Shown in pieces: positions 15,900 through 23,721 of a DNA stretch of 35,790 nucleotides. The DNA comes from Candidatus Gastranaerophilales bacterium. GTDB lineage: Bacteria > Cyanobacteriota > Vampirovibrionia > Gastranaerophilales > Gastranaerophilaceae. How positions within the stretch are numbered: position 1 is the first letter of the stretch; each line of letters opens with the position of its first letter. The notes under the pieces were generated by a model. It did no database searches. It worked only from the letters and a program-made list of their open reading frames with translations, and was not told the origin of the DNA. The DNA is taken from contig CAJULH010000018.1 of the NCBI GenBank assembly GCA_910587175.1, forward strand, positions 1 to 35,790. The letters run 5' to 3'. Both the position numbers and the translations under genes were made by a program.

Positions 15900-17273
15900 A
15901 TGGATTTTAGCGTTAACAACCAACCTGCTTTTGGCAGAATTAAGAATGATTCATCTGCATCAAATACAAAGGTTGCAGCTAATTTTTCGGGTGAAGAATC
16001 AAAAGATGTTGCGGAATTTTCAACTAAAAAGGATGCAAAAGACAAAAAATTAAAACAATTTGCCAAATATATGCTGGTTTCCCAGGCTGTTACAGCAGCT
16101 GTTGTTATTGCTGTTTCAATCGGGCGCAATCCTGCAAAAGCCGCAAAAGTTTTAAGGGGAACATCAAATATTGTGCAGCCTGCATATAACAAAGGTGCAG
16201 AACTTTTGGATACTTTAATGGCAAAGACGGGAGATTTTAAAACAAGCTTTGACGATATATTAAATATGTTTAAGCCGGAGAAAAATTCGACAAAACTGGC
16301 TGATGCTCTGGATGATGTGGAAGCTTTAATTAAAGAATCCGGATTAGAGCCTGATGCAAAAATAACGGATGCAATATCATCGCTCAGGGAAAATCTTAAT
16401 AAATTTACAGGTGAAATTCAGGAAGCTCTTTCAAGAGGAGAAAATGTCAGCATTTATGATAAAACACGAGAATTTGAAACTTCAAATTCAAAGATGGCAA
16501 GTATTATAGAAGATTTTTTGGATGATTTTAAATACAATAAGATGGATTTTAAAGCCAGATATTCAACTGAAGGCGAGGCAGTAAGCGAGCTTGGGGATAT
16601 TTTTGGTTATCGACTATCAAACGCCGCTGCACCAAAAAATATAATTACAGAATGCCCAAAGGATGTTTTGGATATTACGCAAACTTTCTACCATGGAACC
16701 AGAAATTCAGGTAAGGTGTATAAAAACGGATTCACGCCATATGTATCAAACCAACTGACACGCGCGCCGAGAGAACTTGGTGCCGGTATTTACACCACCC
16801 CGGATAAGAGGGTGGCAGCAAGCTTTACTCAATTTGCAGGCAATATTATTCCTGTGAAACTGGATGCGGATGCTAAAGTTGCTTTTATGGATGAAAATAA
16901 TTACAATAATTTTGCAAACAGGATTCTGAAATTTTTAAATGAAAGAATGCCGCAATCTGCCTTAGATGCACTGCCAAAGGATGAAAAGAATGCAATGATA
17001 GAATTGTTGTATCAAAAGGCATTTAAGGATGCCGGTTACGATGCTGTTTATATTCCAAAAGGTGTCCAGGCAGGGCTTAATTTATTTGGCGGAAATGTAA
17101 ATGAAATGTGCGGGGTGAATCAATCGCAGCTTGTAATTTTTTCACCCGAAAAGCTTGAAATATCACCAAGGGGTTTAAAAGAAAGACTTTTGGATGTTGG
17201 AACTAAATTTAAAGCATTGATGCAGTCAATAAAATATGCAAAAGAACATCCGCTTGCCGGGCTTGGATTATAG
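15900..17273 (+). CDS. Protein with an ADP-ribosyltransferase-like C-terminal domain
   Basis: 457 residues. The N-terminus is MDFSVNNQPAFGRIKND and polar, with a moderately hydrophobic segment at about 57-75 and helical, charged stretches to about 240. From about 262 it shows the layout of an ADP-ribosyltransferase fold. FYHGTRN carries His265, GAGIYTTPDKRVAASF carries Tyr298, GYDAVYIP is at 379-386, and QSQLVIFSPEKLEI (408-421) sits where PARP/ART proteins have the E-x-x-V-(Y/F) strand. The catalytic Glu position is Gln. There is no Sec signal. It has its own GAAGGA site and neighbours of other functions. An ART-like fold is a good inference; activity, target and location are unknown. Confidence 0.65.
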   Translation: MDFSVNNQPAFGRIKNDSSASNTKVAANFSGEESKDVAEFSTKKDAKDKKLKQFAKYMLVSQAVTAAVVIAVSIGRNPAKAAKVLRGTSNIVQPAYNKGAELLDTLMAKTGDFKTSFDDILNMFKPEKNSTKLADALDDVEALIKESGLEPDAKITDAISSLRENLNKFTGEIQEALSRGENVSIYDKTREFETSNSKMASIIEDFLDDFKYNKMDFKARYSTEGEAVSELGDIFGYRLSNAAAPKNIITECPKDVLDITQTFYHGTRNSGKVYKNGFTPYVSNQLTRAPRELGAGIYTTPDKRVAASFTQFAGNIIPVKLDADAKVAFMDENNYNNFANRILKFLNERMPQSALDALPKDEKNAMIELLYQKAFKDAGYDAVYIPKGVQAGLNLFGGNVNEMCGVNQSQLVIFSPEKLEISPRGLKERLLDVGTKFKALMQSIKYAKEHPLAGLGL

Positions 17274-17304
17274 CTGGTTTAGTGTAAAAAATGTGAATTT
17301 ATTG

Positions 17305-18567
17305 TTAACCGAAATAACTTTCTGTTAAAGTCTTCAAATTTTCATTTTTTATTTTATTCAGGATGCATTCTTTTTCAACAAGGGAAAGCCTTCCAAAGGT
17401 TTTTAGCACCTTTATGCCTTCTGAAATTACATCTTCAAATTCTGTATTTAAAATTGTCTGCGCAATCTTTTCAGAAAATCCCGTTTTGCCGAAGTTTAAA
17501 ATTACATCAAAAACTTCAAGAATTCTTCCCTTATCCGGTGCACCAAATTCATTTTCAAGTCCGTCAAAGAAATTTAAATTCAAAGAATTTATATATTCGC
17601 TTATGCTGATAATTTCTTTTTTTGCATTCTTTGAAAGGTCGAATGTATATATATCTTCTCTTGAGATAAGGTTAAATTTATATTTAGCCTTAAGGATAAT
17701 TCTTTTAATATACGAAGGAGAAATATTATTGTTTTCTGTGGTTTTGCAGGCTGTATTTTCACCGGTGTTTAAAGTTGAGACCAGATATTTTATAAAATTC
17801 AAAATGCCGAAGTCTAAAACCGTCTCCAGAGAGATTTCTTCCGGGTATCCGCTTAAAATTGTATCAAAAATTTCAAGCGCCTTGTCTGGCTTGCCATCCC
17901 GGGTGAGTTCATCAAAACCGGTTAAATAAAGTATACCTGATGCTGCAAAGCAGGCGGAGTAAGTATTTTCAAGATAATTTAAAAGAGCGTCAAGTGCGCT
18001 TTTATCTCCATATGATACAAGAAAATTTACATATTTATACTTTTCAAAATCATCGGTATTTTTGTCCTGAATAATGCGTATAGCTTCGCTATAGAGTTTT
18101 TTATCATCAAATTTGCTTAAAGCCAGTGCGCAATTTTGCGCAAGCGGGTCATAATCGCAAAAAGCATACTTTTCTAAATATTCAAGTGCAAGCGGGTCAT
18201 TTATATGGTAAAAGTATGCCGCAGCGTATGCCATTTGCTCTTTTGTTCCATCTTCAAAAAGAGTCAGAATTTCATCTGTTAAATCTTCATCTGCAAATTT
18301 TAACCAGGAATTTACAATAAAATTTTCAAAATCGGCATTGTAAATTTTTGTGAACTCAAAAATATTTAAAAAATTTTCTTTTGTCACTGCATTACACAGA
18401 TTTTTTGTAATTTTTTCCTTTAAAAAATCAAATATGAATTCAGATTTTTCGCAAAGTTTTGCAAATGCACAAGTATCTTTTAGGTTTATAATTGCGCTTG
18501 CGGCAGATGCAGAAATTTTTGCATCTTTTGATATTAAATCATTTGAGTTTTTACATCCTAAATCCAT
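17305..18567 (-). CDS. Helical-repeat (HEAT-like) protein, unknown
   Basis: About 420 residues of almost entirely helical sequence. HEAT-like units are seen at roughly 100-220 (EQMAYAAAYFYHINDPLALEYL, PLAQNCALALSKFDD, SALDALLNYLENTYSACFAASGILYLTG). There is no signal peptide or catalytic motif, so it is probably a scaffold or binding protein. ATGs at 18603 and 18594 are also in frame, but they lie in a stretch with two TATAAT boxes. I take the ATG at 18567; no start has a good ribosome-binding site. It is divergent from pyrH and convergent with the 15900 gene. The truncated gene at 34627 has a similar character. Confidence 0.65.
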   Translation of the reverse strand: MDLGCKNSNDLISKDAKISASAASAIINLKDTCAFAKLCEKSEFIFDFLKEKITKNLCNAVTKENFLNIFEFTKIYNADFENFIVNSWLKFADEDLTDEILTLFEDGTKEQMAYAAAYFYHINDPLALEYLEKYAFCDYDPLAQNCALALSKFDDKKLYSEAIRIIQDKNTDDFEKYKYVNFLVSYGDKSALDALLNYLENTYSACFAASGILYLTGFDELTRDGKPDKALEIFDTILSGYPEEISLETVLDFGILNFIKYLVSTLNTGENTACKTTENNNISPSYIKRIILKAKYKFNLISREDIYTFDLSKNAKKEIISISEYINSLNLNFFDGLENEFGAPDKGRILEVFDVILNFGKTGFSEKIAQTILNTEFEDVISEGIKVLKTFGRLSLVEKECILNKIKNENLKTLTESYFG

Positions 18568-18587
18568 AATAGTATTATACAAAATAT

Positions 18588-18616
18588 TATACATCGGTGC
18601 CATTTTTTAGTATAAT
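18588..18616 (+). promoter_or_regulatory. Promoter of the pyrH operon
   Basis: A consensus -10 TATAAT at 18611-18616 has TATACA (four of six matches) 17 bases upstream at 18588-18593. It lies in the gap between the divergent helical-repeat gene and pyrH. Confidence 0.5.
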
Positions 18617-18664
18617 AGTTTTAACCGGTGCGCTCTTAAAAAAGGAATTTTTAAAAATATTATT

Positions 18665-19393
18665 ATGGAAAAAGATTTAAAATATAAAAAGATTTTGCTC
18701 AAAATAAGCGGTGAAGCCCTTCTTGGAGAACAGGAATTTGGTATTGATCCAAAGCCTGTTGAGATGATTGCAACTGAAATTAAAAAAGCTCATGACCTGG
18801 GTGTGCAGATTGCAGTTGTGGTTGGCGGAGGAAATATTTTCAGGGGAATGAAGAATTCCTCAAAACTTGGAATGGACAGAGCATCGGGCGATTATGTCGG
18901 GATGCTTGCAACTGTAATGAACGCTATTGCTCTGCAGTCAGAACTCAGAAAGCTTGGCGTTTCCTGCCGCGTGCAGTCTGCAATTACGATGAATAAAATT
19001 GCAGAACCTTATATTAGATTTAAGGCTATCAGACATCTTGAAAAAAGTCGTGTTGTAATATTTGCGGCAGGTACCGGAAATCCTTTCTTCACAACGGACA
19101 CTGCTGCAGCTCTTCGTGCGGCAGAAATCGGGGCAGAGGTCATGCTTATGGCTAAAAATGGTGTGGATGGTGTATATTCCGATGACCCGAGAATTAATCC
19201 CGATGCTAAAAAGTACGATAAAATTACATATGATGATGTCATTATAAAAGGTCTGAAGGTTATGGATTTAACGAGCTGTTCTTTGTGTAAACAGAATAAT
19301 ATACCCATTGTGGTGTTTGATTTTTCACTGAAAGACAGCATAATTAAGATTTTAAACAACGAAAATGTAGGCACTTTAGTAGGAGAATTTTAA
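18665..19393 (+). CDS. pyrH: UMP kinase
   Basis: 242 residues, the normal length for the bacterial hexameric enzyme that phosphorylates UMP in pyrimidine nucleotide synthesis. It shows the amino-acid-kinase fold signature KILLKISGEALLG (9-21), VVVGGGNIFRG, the ATNMNA-like ATVMNAIALQ block, AAGTGNPFFTTDTAA, and KNGVDGVYSDDP. No clear Shine-Dalgarno sequence lies near the ATG (AAAGGA is about 19 bases upstream). The stop overlaps the frr ATG by one base (TAATG). Confidence 0.96.
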   Translation: MEKDLKYKKILLKISGEALLGEQEFGIDPKPVEMIATEIKKAHDLGVQIAVVVGGGNIFRGMKNSSKLGMDRASGDYVGMLATVMNAIALQSELRKLGVSCRVQSAITMNKIAEPYIRFKAIRHLEKSRVVIFAAGTGNPFFTTDTAAALRAAEIGAEVMLMAKNGVDGVYSDDPRINPDAKKYDKITYDDVIIKGLKVMDLTSCSLCKQNNIPIVVFDFSLKDSIIKILNNENVGTLVGEF

Positions 19394-19953
19394 TGAGCGT
19401 AGATGAAATTAAAACCCAGGGTACTGATAAGATGGAAAAATGCATCGCCCAGCTTAAAAAAGAACTGGTTACAATAAGAACAGGCAGGGCTAATCCGCTT
19501 ATTTTAGAAAAAGTTTTAATCGACTATTACGGTACACCTACTAAACTAAGACAATTATCACAGGTGACCGTGCAGGATGGTACCACACTTGTAATTGCAC
19601 CTTTTGATAAATCTATTGTAAAAGAGATTGAAAAAGCGCTTATTAAAGCAGACTTGGGTATTACCCCAAACTCTGACGGTGTTGTAGTTCGCCTTGTATT
19701 CCCTCCTTTGACTGCAGACAGAAGAAAAGAGCTCTCTAAGGATGTTAAGGCTATGGGCGAAACTGCTAAAGTTGCAATCAGAAATGTTAGACGCGATATG
19801 TCCGATGATATTAAGAAGCTTGAAAAAGCTGAAAATATGCCTGAAGATGCTGTCCGTGATGCCCAGGATTCAGTTCAGAAACTGACTGATAAATATATCA
19901 AAACAATTGATGATATTGTGACAGAAAAAGAAAAAGAGGTTATGACCGTATAA
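19393..19953 (+). CDS. frr: Ribosome recycling factor
   Basis: 186 residues, the standard length. Together with EF-G it splits post-termination ribosomes. The family signature is clear: LVTIRTGRANPLILEKVLIDYYGTPTKL near the N-terminus, then VVRLVFPPLTADRRKEL and the closing long helix ending TDKYIKTIDDIVTEKEKEVMTV. GGAG precedes the ATG inside pyrH. The pyrH-frr pairing is conserved widely in bacteria. Confidence 0.97.
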   Translation: MSVDEIKTQGTDKMEKCIAQLKKELVTIRTGRANPLILEKVLIDYYGTPTKLRQLSQVTVQDGTTLVIAPFDKSIVKEIEKALIKADLGITPNSDGVVVRLVFPPLTADRRKELSKDVKAMGETAKVAIRNVRRDMSDDIKKLEKAENMPEDAVRDAQDSVQKLTDKYIKTIDDIVTEKEKEVMTV

Positions 19954-19955
19954 TT

Positions 19956-20855
19956 ATGGAAGATACTTCAAGTGATAGCAGAAAAAATAAGATATCAAGG
20001 TTTATTACAGGGTTTATAATCTCTGTGATTTCCCTTGTCTGCATTATTGCAGGCGGAATACCGTTATTTTGCTTTTTAATGGTTGTGCTTTTTCTTGCAA
20101 CGCGTGAATATGTTCATATTCTCAGAAACAAGGGATTTCATCCGAGCTTTTCTTTAATTTGTGTTACAAGTCTTGTTTTCGGGCTTCTTATCTTTTTTAG
20201 AAGGTTTGATTTAGTGCCTTGTGTTCTTACTTTTGCTATTATGGCATCATTTTTGGTTGTGCTTTTTATGGGACGTCAGCCGTATATTGCAAATGTTGCA
20301 ACAACAGCTCTGGGATTTATGTACGGAGGCTGGCTTCCATGTCATATTCTTTTATTAAGGCAGATGAATTCCGAAAGTGTAAATTTCTTCGTGCCAGGGT
20401 TGAACGATGGTCTTTATTACCTCCTCTATACATTTTTAATTGTTGTCGCAACTGATATTGGCGCCTATTATTTTGGTTCAAAATTTGGTAAGACAAAGCT
20501 TTCAAAAGTAATAAGCCCGAAAAAAACAGTAGAAGGTGCTATTGGCGGTGGTTTATTTGCTGTTTTTGTATCTGCTTTTGGTGTTTTTTATACAAATCTG
20601 AGTCCCATAGAGGCTATAATCGGAGGTATTTTAATTACCACATTTGCCCAGTTTGGTGATTTATCCGAATCTTTAATTAAAAGAGACGCAGGCGTAAAGG
20701 ATTCAAGCAATATACTACCGGGGCATGGCGGACTTTTAGACAGGACAGATTCTTATGTATTTGCGCTGCCTGTGGCTTATTATTACTTCTTCTATTTTAC
20801 AAGCGGCAACAATGTAATTTTGGATTTGGTTACATATATTCAAAAGTGTGTATAA
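19956..20855 (+). CDS. cdsA: Phosphatidate cytidylyltransferase (CDP-diglyceride synthase)
   Basis: 299 residues. An integral membrane enzyme that makes CDP-diacylglycerol for phospholipid synthesis. Several hydrophobic spans are visible (starting about 16, 37, 70, 110 and 155). The family signature covers SPKKTVEGAIGG and the C-terminal GDLSESLIKRDAGVKDSSNILPGHGGLLDRTDS, which holds the metal-binding acidic residues. It starts two bases after the frr stop. The uppS gene, often found between frr and cdsA, is absent here. Confidence 0.95.
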   Translation: MEDTSSDSRKNKISRFITGFIISVISLVCIIAGGIPLFCFLMVVLFLATREYVHILRNKGFHPSFSLICVTSLVFGLLIFFRRFDLVPCVLTFAIMASFLVVLFMGRQPYIANVATTALGFMYGGWLPCHILLLRQMNSESVNFFVPGLNDGLYYLLYTFLIVVATDIGAYYFGSKFGKTKLSKVISPKKTVEGAIGGGLFAVFVSAFGVFYTNLSPIEAIIGGILITTFAQFGDLSESLIKRDAGVKDSSNILPGHGGLLDRTDSYVFALPVAYYYFFYFTSGNNVILDLVTYIQKCV

Positions 20856-20858
20856 AGT

Positions 20859-21575
20859 ATGGAAATTTCTGCTGAAAGAAAAAAAGAGTTAATAGAATTT
20901 ATTTCAAAGTTCGGTTTGAATTTTGAAGATTTTTCTCTGTTAAATCGTGCTTTTGTGCATACCTCTTATACTAATGAAAATTCAATAGATATTCTTGAAT
21001 CCTATGAGAGACTTGAGTTTCTGGGTGATGCAGTTTTAAAGATTGCAATTAGCGATTTTCTTTTTAAAAAATTTCCTGATTTAAGAGAAGGTGATCTTAC
21101 AAAACATCGTTCCTGGGTGGTTTCTGATAAAGAACTATCTGTTTTTGCAGGAAAAATCGGGCTTTCAAAACTCATTTTGCTTGGAAAAAACGAAGAATGC
21201 CTTGGCGGAAGAGAGAAGCCCTCAATTTTAGCCTGCGCATTTGAAGCTTTCTTGGGGGCAATTTTTCTTGAATACAAAGAGCTTGGGCTTAAGGCTGTTT
21301 ATGATTTTTTGATTGATAATTTTGAAAATGAGATTTTAAATTCAAAGCTTCATAATTACAAGGCAATCTTGCAGGAATACACGCAAGGGGAAAGCCATAA
21401 GCTTCCGGTGTACAAGGTTTTGGATGAGTTTGGTCTTTCGCATGATAAAACATATATTATAGGTGTATATTATAATGATATTCTGGTTTCAGAAGGTGAA
21501 GGACGCTCTAAAAAGGATGCAGAACAGGCTGCGGCAAAAAAAGCGCTCGAATTTTTAAAGGTGGAGATTGTATGA
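20859..21575 (+). CDS. rnc: Ribonuclease III
   Basis: 238 residues. A double-strand-specific endoribonuclease for rRNA and mRNA processing. The signature ERLEFLGDAVL (about 46-56) carries the metal-binding Glu and Asp, and the second acidic site is in AFEAFLGAIF. A double-stranded RNA-binding domain spans about 163-235 (YKAILQEYTQ, then GEGRSKKDAEQAAAKKALEFL). It follows cdsA by three bases, and its stop overlaps the rpe start as ATGA. Confidence 0.96.
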   Translation: MEISAERKKELIEFISKFGLNFEDFSLLNRAFVHTSYTNENSIDILESYERLEFLGDAVLKIAISDFLFKKFPDLREGDLTKHRSWVVSDKELSVFAGKIGLSKLILLGKNEECLGGREKPSILACAFEAFLGAIFLEYKELGLKAVYDFLIDNFENEILNSKLHNYKAILQEYTQGESHKLPVYKVLDEFGLSHDKTYIIGVYYNDILVSEGEGRSKKDAEQAAAKKALEFLKVEIV

Positions 21576-22261
21576 TAAAAGATTTGCAAGCCTTGTATAC
21601 CTCTGTTGATGGCAGCAAGCATGATTATATAGTATCCCCGTCAATTTTATCATCAGATTTTGCAAATTTAGAATCCGAAATCAAAAAGACTGAAAGTTAC
21701 GGTGCACAATGGTGTCATATTGATGTTATGGACGGGCATTTTGTGCCAAATATTACAATTGGGGCGCCTGTTGTAAAATCTTTAAAAAACAGGGTGAAAA
21801 CAAAACTTGATGCACATTTAATGATTGAAAATCCGTTAAAATATATACCTGATTTTATTGCTGCAGGTTCTGATATTATCACTTTTCATGTTGAGGCATC
21901 GGGTGATAAAACGTCTGATTGTATTCAAATGATAAAAAATGCTGGTGTTTTGGCCGGGATTTCAATTAAGCCGAAAACTCCCGTTAGTGTCATAAAAGAT
22001 TTCATACCGCTTGTTGATATGGTGCTGGTAATGACAGTAGAGCCGGGCTTTTCAGGGCAAAAATTTATGACAGAAGCTGCACAAAAAATAAAAGAGGTAA
22101 GGGCATTTGTAAAGGAAGACCTGATAATTCAGGTGGATGGCGGTATAAATGCTGAAACTGCTGAAATTTGCAGGGAATATGGCGCAAACTGTTTTGTTGC
22201 AGGAAACTACGTTTATAAAAATCCGGATATGAAAAGTGCCATAAAAGGGCTCCTGGGGTAG
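21572..22261 (+). CDS. rpe: Ribulose-phosphate 3-epimerase
   Basis: 229 residues. It interconverts ribulose-5-phosphate and xylulose-5-phosphate in the pentose phosphate pathway. TIM-barrel landmarks: SPSILSSDFANL (23-34), HIDVMDGHFVPNITIG, HLMIENP, MTVEPGFSGQKF and VDGGINAETA, containing the metal-binding His and Asp residues. About 20 extra residues precede the usual start. It is coupled to rnc by ATGA overlap. Confidence 0.96.
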   Translation: MIKDLQALYTSVDGSKHDYIVSPSILSSDFANLESEIKKTESYGAQWCHIDVMDGHFVPNITIGAPVVKSLKNRVKTKLDAHLMIENPLKYIPDFIAAGSDIITFHVEASGDKTSDCIQMIKNAGVLAGISIKPKTPVSVIKDFIPLVDMVLVMTVEPGFSGQKFMTEAAQKIKEVRAFVKEDLIIQVDGGINAETAEICREYGANCFVAGNYVYKNPDMKSAIKGLLG

Positions 22262-22266
22262 TTTTT

Positions 22267-22962
22267 ATGGATGATATATGTATATTTGCCCAAAATGAGC
22301 TTCTAAGGTATTCCGAAGCCGGATATAAAAAATTTTCCTCATCTTTGATTCCGGGTGTTGAAAACATTATGGGTGTGCGCCTCCCGTATCTTAGAAAAAT
22401 TGCTAAAGAAATTGCCAGGTGCGGCAATTGGGAAGAATTTTTCAAAAACGGTGAAGAAGATTATATGGAAAGCATTCTTTTAAAGGGGCTTGTGCTTTCA
22501 TATATTAAGGCTGATTTTGATTCTATGCTGAAATATATTGCAGATTTTGTACCAAAAATAAACAATTGGGCTGTCTGTGATTGTGTTTGTAATGGCTTAA
22601 AATTTGTAAAGGCAGACAAACAAAAGGCTTTTAAATTTTTGTCCACGTATTTAAAATCTAAATCGGAATATAGGCTTCGGTTTGGCGTAGTTATGCTTTT
22701 GTCGCATTTTATTGAGCCTGAATTTATAGATGACGTATTGAAGATTTTATTTAATTTAAAGTCTGAATATTACTATGCAAGGATGGCAATTGCCTGGGCG
22801 ATTTCGATTTGCTATATAAAATTTCCGGGAAAAACGCTTGTTTACCTTGAAAATAATGACCTGGAGGATTTCATCCATAATAAATCGATTTCAAAAATAA
22901 TTGAATCATACAGGGTGTCAAAAGAAGATAAAGAAAAATTAAAGCTTTTAAAACGAAGATAA
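22267..22962 (+). CDS. AlkD-like DNA alkylation repair protein
   Basis: 231 residues of HEAT-like helices, the COG4912 DNA alkylation repair family, which includes glycosylases that remove alkylated purines. The motif NNWAVCDCVC places Trp101 and Asp105, RLRFG gives Arg138, and AIAWAIS gives Trp177. Their spacing closely matches the Trp109-Asp113-Arg148-Trp187 set known in Bacillus cereus AlkD, so activity is plausible. It starts five bases after rpe and probably shares its transcript. Confidence 0.85.
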   Translation: MDDICIFAQNELLRYSEAGYKKFSSSLIPGVENIMGVRLPYLRKIAKEIARCGNWEEFFKNGEEDYMESILLKGLVLSYIKADFDSMLKYIADFVPKINNWAVCDCVCNGLKFVKADKQKAFKFLSTYLKSKSEYRLRFGVVMLLSHFIEPEFIDDVLKILFNLKSEYYYARMAIAWAISICYIKFPGKTLVYLENNDLEDFIHNKSISKIIESYRVSKEDKEKLKLLKRR

Positions 22963-22990
22963 GCTTTTGAAAACCAACCACTCTGCTCTT

Positions 22991-23626
22991 TCAGGTTTGA
23001 TTTTCGGCAGATTCTTTCTTTTTGGGATTTCTTATTGAAAACTTGCAGCCGCAATATGTTTGTTTATACATATTATTAAAGTTTGCAATTTTTTGCGTAA
23101 TATTAAATCCGTTATTTTTCTTAAAATCAAATTTTGCAAATTCAACTCCAACTTCTTTTGCTGCCTTAAAAGCTTCTGTGAAAATATTTTCAGAAACTTT
23201 ATGCGGGCTTACGGTTAAAGTAGTAGTAAATTTTTTAATTCCAAGCTCTTTTGCTTTTTGGGCGGTTTTTAAAAGTCTCATTCTAAAGCAGGCATTGCAT
23301 CTTAAGCCCTTTTCCGGTTCGTTTTCCAGACCTTCTGCTGTTTTATAAAAAATTTCAGGTTGATAATTTTCTTCGTAAAGTTCAAAATCATATTTCCTGC
23401 AATACGTTCTAAGCTCTTCAAGGCGTCTGTCATGTTCTTCTTTGGGGTGGATATTCGGGTTGAAAAAATAAGCAACAGGAATATATCCAAGCATTTTTAA
23501 AAGCTGGGACGGATACCCAAAACATACGGCACAGCAGCAATGCACAAGTATTTTTTTGTCTTTTTCACAAAGTTCGTCTTTGATTTCTTTATCATATAAA
23601 CTTTTTATTTTATCAAAAAATTCCAA
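22991..23626 (-). CDS. queH: Epoxyqueuosine reductase QueH
   Basis: 211 residues. QueH (COG1636/DUF208) carries out the last step of queuosine tRNA modification, reducing epoxyqueuosine with iron-sulfur chemistry. Cysteine clusters are HCCCAVC (29-35), LRCNAC (Cys110, Cys113) and YCGC (Cys192, Cys194). VSPHK and the PNIHPKEEHDRR block are family features. The frame extends upstream to a TTG at 23674. The TTG at 23626, with AAGGA correctly spaced, fits better. It lies 95 bases downstream of the VKOR fusion gene on the same strand. No other que gene is in the window. Confidence 0.88.
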   Translation of the reverse strand: MEFFDKIKSLYDKEIKDELCEKDKKILVHCCCAVCFGYPSQLLKMLGYIPVAYFFNPNIHPKEEHDRRLEELRTYCRKYDFELYEENYQPEIFYKTAEGLENEPEKGLRCNACFRMRLLKTAQKAKELGIKKFTTTLTVSPHKVSENIFTEAFKAAKEVGVEFAKFDFKKNNGFNITQKIANFNNMYKQTYCGCKFSIRNPKKKESAENQT

Positions 23627-23721
23627 CTTATTTATCCTTGTTTGTTGTACAGTTAACTTCACTGCAGGGTGCAAAGTAAAACCCGGTTGCCGGCACTGAT
23701 ATCTTAAATTTTAAACGAGTA

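Noticed and set aside
15539..16192. Long open frame on the minus strand (217 codons) across ftsQ and the 15900 gene
   Set aside because: It overlaps two well-supported plus-strand genes and has the hydrophobic, Phe/Leu-rich composition typical of the antisense of AT-rich coding DNA.
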